From an uncultured Eubacteriales bacterium (lineage in GTDB: Bacteria > Bacillota > Clostridia > Peptostreptococcales > Anaerovoracaceae): a DNA stretch of 8,848 bases. Below the pieces are notes generated by a model, which saw only the letters and a list, made by a program, of their open reading frames with translations, was not told where the DNA came from and searched no databases. The position numbers and the translations under genes were made by a program. Shown in pieces: positions 6,574-8,848 of this stretch (its first letter is position 1; every line of letters begins with the position of its first letter). The DNA lies in assembly GCA_900551415.1 (NCBI GenBank), contig URWB01000098.1, positions 1 to 8,848 of the forward strand. Direction: 5' to 3'.

Positions 6574-6599
6574 AAATGTGACAATAAGGAGAGCGGGCG

Positions 6600-7766
6600 A
6601 TGAAACATAAATTTATTGCCAAACGATATTGGAAAGATCAGTCCACGGCCATGGGACAGTCGGATGAGATGGCGAAAAGCTTTGACGATGTGATCAATCT
6701 GAGCTTGGGGGATCCGGATATGACTACGCCGGAGCCGATCATCGAAGCAGCGTTCCGCGATGCGAAGGCCGGACACACCAAATACACAGATTTTCGCGGC
6801 GACCCGGAGCTGCGGGCAGAGATCTGCCGCTATTATGAAAAGAATTTCGGTATGCCGGTGCGCGACGAAGAGGTATTTGTGACGGCTTCGGCTTGCCTGG
6901 GCATGTATCTGGCATTGGAAGCCATTCTCGACGACGGTGACGAGGTGATCCTGCAGGCGCCGTATTTCACGCCGTATCCGCAGCAGGTGGAGCTGGCGCG
7001 CGGCATTCCGGTGGAACTGGCGACCTATGAGGAGGAAGACTTTCAGGTGAATGTTGAAAGGCTCGAAAACCTGATCACCGAGCGGACCAAGGCGCTGGTC
7101 ATCAATTCACCGAACAACCCAACTGGAAACTGCTTAACGACAGAAACCATGCGGGAGATCGCGCGCATTGCCGAAGCTTATGATCTGATCGTCATCAGCG
7201 ATGAGATCTATACGGCGTACAGTTACCAACACCCGTTTGTGCCGTTCGCGAGCCTGCCGGGCATGGCGGAGCGCACGATCACGCTGAACAGCTTTTCGAA
7301 GGACTTTGTGATGACAGGCTGGCGGGTCGGATGCATCGTTGCGCCGCAGCCGATCATCCGTGTCGTGCAGCAGATCAATGAGAACGTGGTGTTTACGGCG
7401 CCGTCCATGTCGCAGCGCGCTGCTTTGTACGCGCTGCAGCATCGGGAGGAAGTCCAGCCCGCGCTGGTGGAGACGTTCCGGGAGCGCATGTTTTTTGCGG
7501 CGGCGTGCATCAACCGGATCCCGAAGATGCATGTGATCTATCCGCCAAAGGGCAGTTTTTATCTGTTCATCAATATCAAAAAAACCGGATTGACCTCCGA
7601 AGAGGTCGCCGCGCGTATCCTGCAGGAAGCACATGTTTTAATGTTGCCGGGCAATGCGTTCGGCGCCTGCGGTGAGGGCTATCTGCGCATGGCCTGCACG
7701 GTAGACAAGGCCGTCATCGAAGAAGCCTTTGCGCGGATCGGGCGCATGGCGCTGTTTGGAAAATAA
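6600..7766 (+). CDS. Class I/II aminotransferase (AspC/PatA-like)
   Basis: A 388-aa PLP aminotransferase of ordinary length. Key motifs: LGDPDMTTPEPI (36-47), KYTDFRGDPELR (61-72) in the place of the usual YT-x-x-xG-x-xELR, the aromatic segment PYFTPYPQQV (121-130), NSPNNPTGN (169-177, N173), SDEIY (200-204, D201), SFSKDFVMTGWRVG (231-244) with Schiff-base K234, and YLRMACT (361-367) with the substrate-carboxylate arginine R363. It resembles aspartate/aromatic/branched-chain type aminotransferases; the amino donor cannot be read from sequence. AAGGAGAG lies about 8 nt before the ATG. It is codirectional with the previous aminotransferase and a following OCD-family gene. The pairing of two different aminotransferases suggests successive steps on one substrate family. 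Confidence 0.93.
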   Translation: MKHKFIAKRYWKDQSTAMGQSDEMAKSFDDVINLSLGDPDMTTPEPIIEAAFRDAKAGHTKYTDFRGDPELRAEICRYYEKNFGMPVRDEEVFVTASACLGMYLALEAILDDGDEVILQAPYFTPYPQQVELARGIPVELATYEEEDFQVNVERLENLITERTKALVINSPNNPTGNCLTTETMREIARIAEAYDLIVISDEIYTAYSYQHPFVPFASLPGMAERTITLNSFSKDFVMTGWRVGCIVAPQPIIRVVQQINENVVFTAPSMSQRAALYALQHREEVQPALVETFRERMFFAAACINRIPKMHVIYPPKGSFYLFINIKKTGLTSEEVAARILQEAHVLMLPGNAFGACGEGYLRMACTVDKAVIEEAFARIGRMALFGK

Positions 7767-7822
7767 TGCAGCAGAGGAATCCGGTTTGGTGCTTTTTGTT
7801 TTCACAAGGATCGGGCTGTGCA

Positions 7823-7845
7823 TGCATTGCGGCTTGCCGCATGCA
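7823..7845 (+). promoter_or_regulatory. Hairpin with CTTG loop beside an AGGAGG, upstream of the OCD gene
   Basis: TGCA-T-TGCGG (7823-7832) pairs with CCGCATGCA (7837-7845) around CTTG, with one bulged T. The stem shares its last A with AGGAGG (7845-7850). That AGGAGG is 29 nt before the OCD ATG, and the in-frame GTG after it runs into TGA, so it does not directly serve the gene. It could be a leader structure or a remnant. Confidence 0.4.
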
Positions 7846-7879
7846 GGAGGTGGCCTGAGCGTAAAAGAAATGAGCAATT

Positions 7880-8128
7880 ATGTTTAACGTCAAAATACTC
7901 AGCAAAGAGGACATCATGCAGGTCATCGAGATGCAGCCTGTCATTCAGTGTGTCGAGGATGTGTACAAGCTGAAGAGCGAGGGGGACACGGTCGTATGGC
8001 CAACGACCTTCTATGAATTCGATCCGGGTCACGCGGATATGGATATCAAGTCCGGCTACCTGAAGGGCGCGAAGATCTTCGGGCACAAGACAGTATCTTG
8101 GTTCGGCGCGGATCGGAAAACCTGTTGA
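7880..8128 (+). pseudogene. Ornithine cyclodeaminase/mu-crystallin family, truncated after 82 aa
   Basis: The N-terminus reads KILSKEDIMQVIEMQPVIQC, followed by VEDVYKLKSEGDTVVWPTTFYEF (25-47), MDIKSGYLKGAKIFGHKTVS (54-73) and WFGADRKTC, then TGA. This is the N-terminal substrate-binding lobe of the OCD/mu-crystallin family, including the conserved Lys of GHK (K70). The family is normally about 320-340 aa, and the whole Rossmann NAD-binding domain is missing. Similarity seems to run to DRKT and stop near 8123, where a promoter sequence begins, so the gene looks cut by a DNA rearrangement rather than by a point mutation. The ATG at 7880 has only a weak ribosome binding site; a five-codon ORF (7870-7887) overlaps it and could couple translation. 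The intact enzyme would form cyclic or imine products from amino acids, or act as an amino-acid dehydrogenase. A functional product is unlikely. Confidence 0.82.
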
Positions 8129-8153
8129 CAAGGAAGCGGATTTGTGCTATAAA
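8125..8153 (+). promoter_or_regulatory. Near-consensus promoter at the OCD break
   Basis: TTGACA (8125-8130), a 17-nt spacer and TATAAA (8148-8153), with TG at 8145-8146 making an extended -10. The start is predicted near 8160. The OCD stop codon (8126-8128) lies inside the -35. It would transcribe the structured repeat from about its first base and then the mobile-element gene. Confidence 0.8.
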
Positions 8154-8165
8154 TCTTGCTGTAAA

Positions 8166-8290
8166 GGACAAAAGTGTGCATAACGAAATCAAAGATTTCT
8201 ATGCACACATGTCGCTCACGCATGAGCGACACCTTGCAAGGTGCTTTTGTCGTTATTCCAGAAATATCGCACAGCGATATTTCCTGCATA
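8166..8290 (+). repeat. Structured dispersed repeat, copy 2 (closing stem, three hairpins, plus a 3' hairpin)
   Basis: About 125 nt, homologous to the reverse complement of 1656-1778. Stems: closing GACAAAA 8167-8173 with TTTTGTC 8245-8251; hairpin 8174-8182/8200-8208 with inner stem 8185-8190/8194-8199 and an AC bulge; hairpin 8211-8218/8223-8230 (8 bp, CGCA loop); short hairpin 8231-8234/8239-8242; and a separate 3' hairpin 8261-8270/8274-8283 (10 bp, ACA loop). All stems here are perfect. Nearly every base is in a stem, and the element begins about 6 nt after the predicted transcript start, which favours a role as RNA. The cloverleaf outline is not a tRNA: it lacks a T-loop, an anticodon arm of normal size and a CCA end. 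Confidence 0.87.
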
Positions 8291-8302
8291 ATAAAAAGAA
8301 AA

Positions 8303-8342
8303 GGGAGAGGGGCAGCTTCTGAATGGGGCTGCTCGCTCTTTC
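8303..8342 (+). promoter_or_regulatory. Long hairpin between repeat copy 2 and the mobile-element gene
   Basis: GGGAGAG (8303-8309) and GGGCAGC (8310-8316) pair with GCTGCTC (8328-8334) and CTCTTTC (8336-8342), with one bulged G (8335), an 11-nt loop and three G-T pairs. A full U-tract is lacking, so it is more likely an attenuator or leader structure than an efficient terminator. The ribosome binding site AGGAGG (8357-8362) lies 14 nt beyond it. Confidence 0.45.
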
Positions 8343-8369
8343 AAAAGCTGAAAGAAAGGAGGAACACGT

Positions 8370-8848
8370 TTGGGGGATAGACACTATCAAATCAATGCGC
8401 TGTATCGCAATACCTTGCAAGCACTTGCAGAAGAGACGGAACGCTGGAAAGGCTTTTTGGACTGCGCAGGATATAATTTCAAGCTGCGCTTTGACGAGCA
8501 GGTGCTTCTTTATGCACAGCGCCCGGACGCAACCGCAGTCCTTACAATTGCGCAATGGAACAGAGGCTTTCATCGCTGGGTGAATCGCGGTGCAAAAGGC
8601 ATTGCCGTCTTTGACGAAGCACCGGATACGGTGCAAAAAATCCGCTACTACTTTGATATTTCTGATACGCATGAAGGAAAGGATGCGAGAAAAGTCCCGC
8701 TTTGGAGCTATCAGGACGCATACGAAGCGGAAGTCATCGAAAGCTTAGAGGCGGCATTTGATATACAGGAGAAAAACGAGAGCCTTCCGAAAACCGTAGA
8801 GGCAGCGATGCAGGCAGCAGCGGAAGCATACCGCATGGACTATCTGCC
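8370..8848 (+). CDS. Start of a large conjugative-element protein (helicase/DNA-methylase type), runs off window end
   Basis: The 159 residues visible resemble, from memory, the N-terminus of the very large (often over 2000 aa) SNF2-helicase/N6-methylase-like proteins of Firmicutes integrative conjugative elements. Characteristic segments are WKGFLDCAGYNFKLRFDEQV (26-45), LLYAQRPDATAV (46-57), WNRGFHRWVNRGAKGIAVFD (63-82) and IRYYFDISDT (91-100), which resemble an ArdC-like antirestriction/ssDNA-binding module. Only this module is inside the window; helicase and methylase domains are expected beyond it and are not seen. Start: TTG at 8370-8372, with AGGAGG at 8357-8362 and 7-nt spacing; no ATG in frame fits better. 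It is preceded by a promoter, the structured repeat and a hairpin. Its position directly against a broken chromosomal gene suggests an element edge or rearrangement. Confidence 0.8.
   Translation, partial: MGDRHYQINALYRNTLQALAEETERWKGFLDCAGYNFKLRFDEQVLLYAQRPDATAVLTIAQWNRGFHRWVNRGAKGIAVFDEAPDTVQKIRYYFDISDTHEGKDARKVPLWSYQDAYEAEVIESLEAAFDIQEKNESLPKTVEAAMQAAAEAYRMDYL

Noticed and set aside
8166..8290. tRNA or tmRNA, because of the cloverleaf outline
   Set aside because: There is no T-loop sequence, no 7-bp acceptor with CCA, and arm sizes do not fit; the longest arm has 15 pairs with a bulge.
8323..8583. 86-codon plus-strand frame overlapping the start of the mobile-element gene
   Set aside because: It is out of frame with the conserved protein, lacks a ribosome binding site and begins inside the hairpin loop.
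8253..8672. 139-codon minus-strand frame at the right end, and similar short frames through the repeats
   Set aside because: They run through the structured repeat and opposite the mobile-element gene. Similar peptides arise from both repeat copies because the DNA is repeated, not because a protein is conserved.

Overview
The window looks like a chromosomal segment of an anaerobic Bacillota (Firmicutes) bacterium. The signs are strong AGGAGG-type ribosome binding sites, sigma-70/A-like promoters, a short-form malic enzyme next to a class II fumarase, a PucR regulator, and the start of a conjugative-element protein typical of gut Firmicutes. A clostridial or Negativicutes host is plausible, but the sequence does not fix the genus.

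Layout. 1-1630 (minus strand) holds a malic enzyme followed 49 nt later by the N-terminal part of fumarase (fumC), a C4-dicarboxylate module. 1656-1778 is copy 1 of a structured dispersed repeat lying just upstream of the malic enzyme gene. 1786-3078 (minus) is an AT-richer AAA_14/DUF4143 ATPase gene with a consensus promoter, and a 23-nt-period direct-repeat array sits immediately upstream of that promoter. 3079-3598 is otherwise non-coding; it ends with a good plus-strand promoter and a hairpin leader that feed two small overlapping ORFs (3599-3911), one encoding a single-pass membrane protein. 3922-5088 (minus) is a PucR-family regulator, divergent from a plus-strand run of two fold-type I PLP aminotransferases (5404-6525, 6600-7766) and an ornithine cyclodeaminase/mu-crystallin family gene that breaks off after about 80 codons (7880-8128). 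At the break a TTGACA-N17-TATAAA promoter begins, followed by copy 2 of the structured repeat (8166-8290), a long hairpin (8303-8342), and the start of a large mobile-element protein from a TTG codon (8370 to the window end).

How it fits together. PucR plus two aminotransferases plus an OCD-family reductase suggests an amino-acid catabolic or interconversion locus controlled by the divergent regulator. Its last visible gene seems to have been cut by mobile DNA arriving from the right.

The most interesting signal is the repeat pair, about 124 nt each. Both copies fold into a closing stem around three hairpins plus one separate 3' hairpin. They differ by compensatory base changes in two stems, and both sit in the same orientation relative to the gene downstream. 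Copy 2 starts about 6 nt after the predicted transcription start of a near-consensus promoter. I read this as a candidate undescribed structured RNA or leader element, or a small non-autonomous mobile repeat. All alignments and folds were done by eye.
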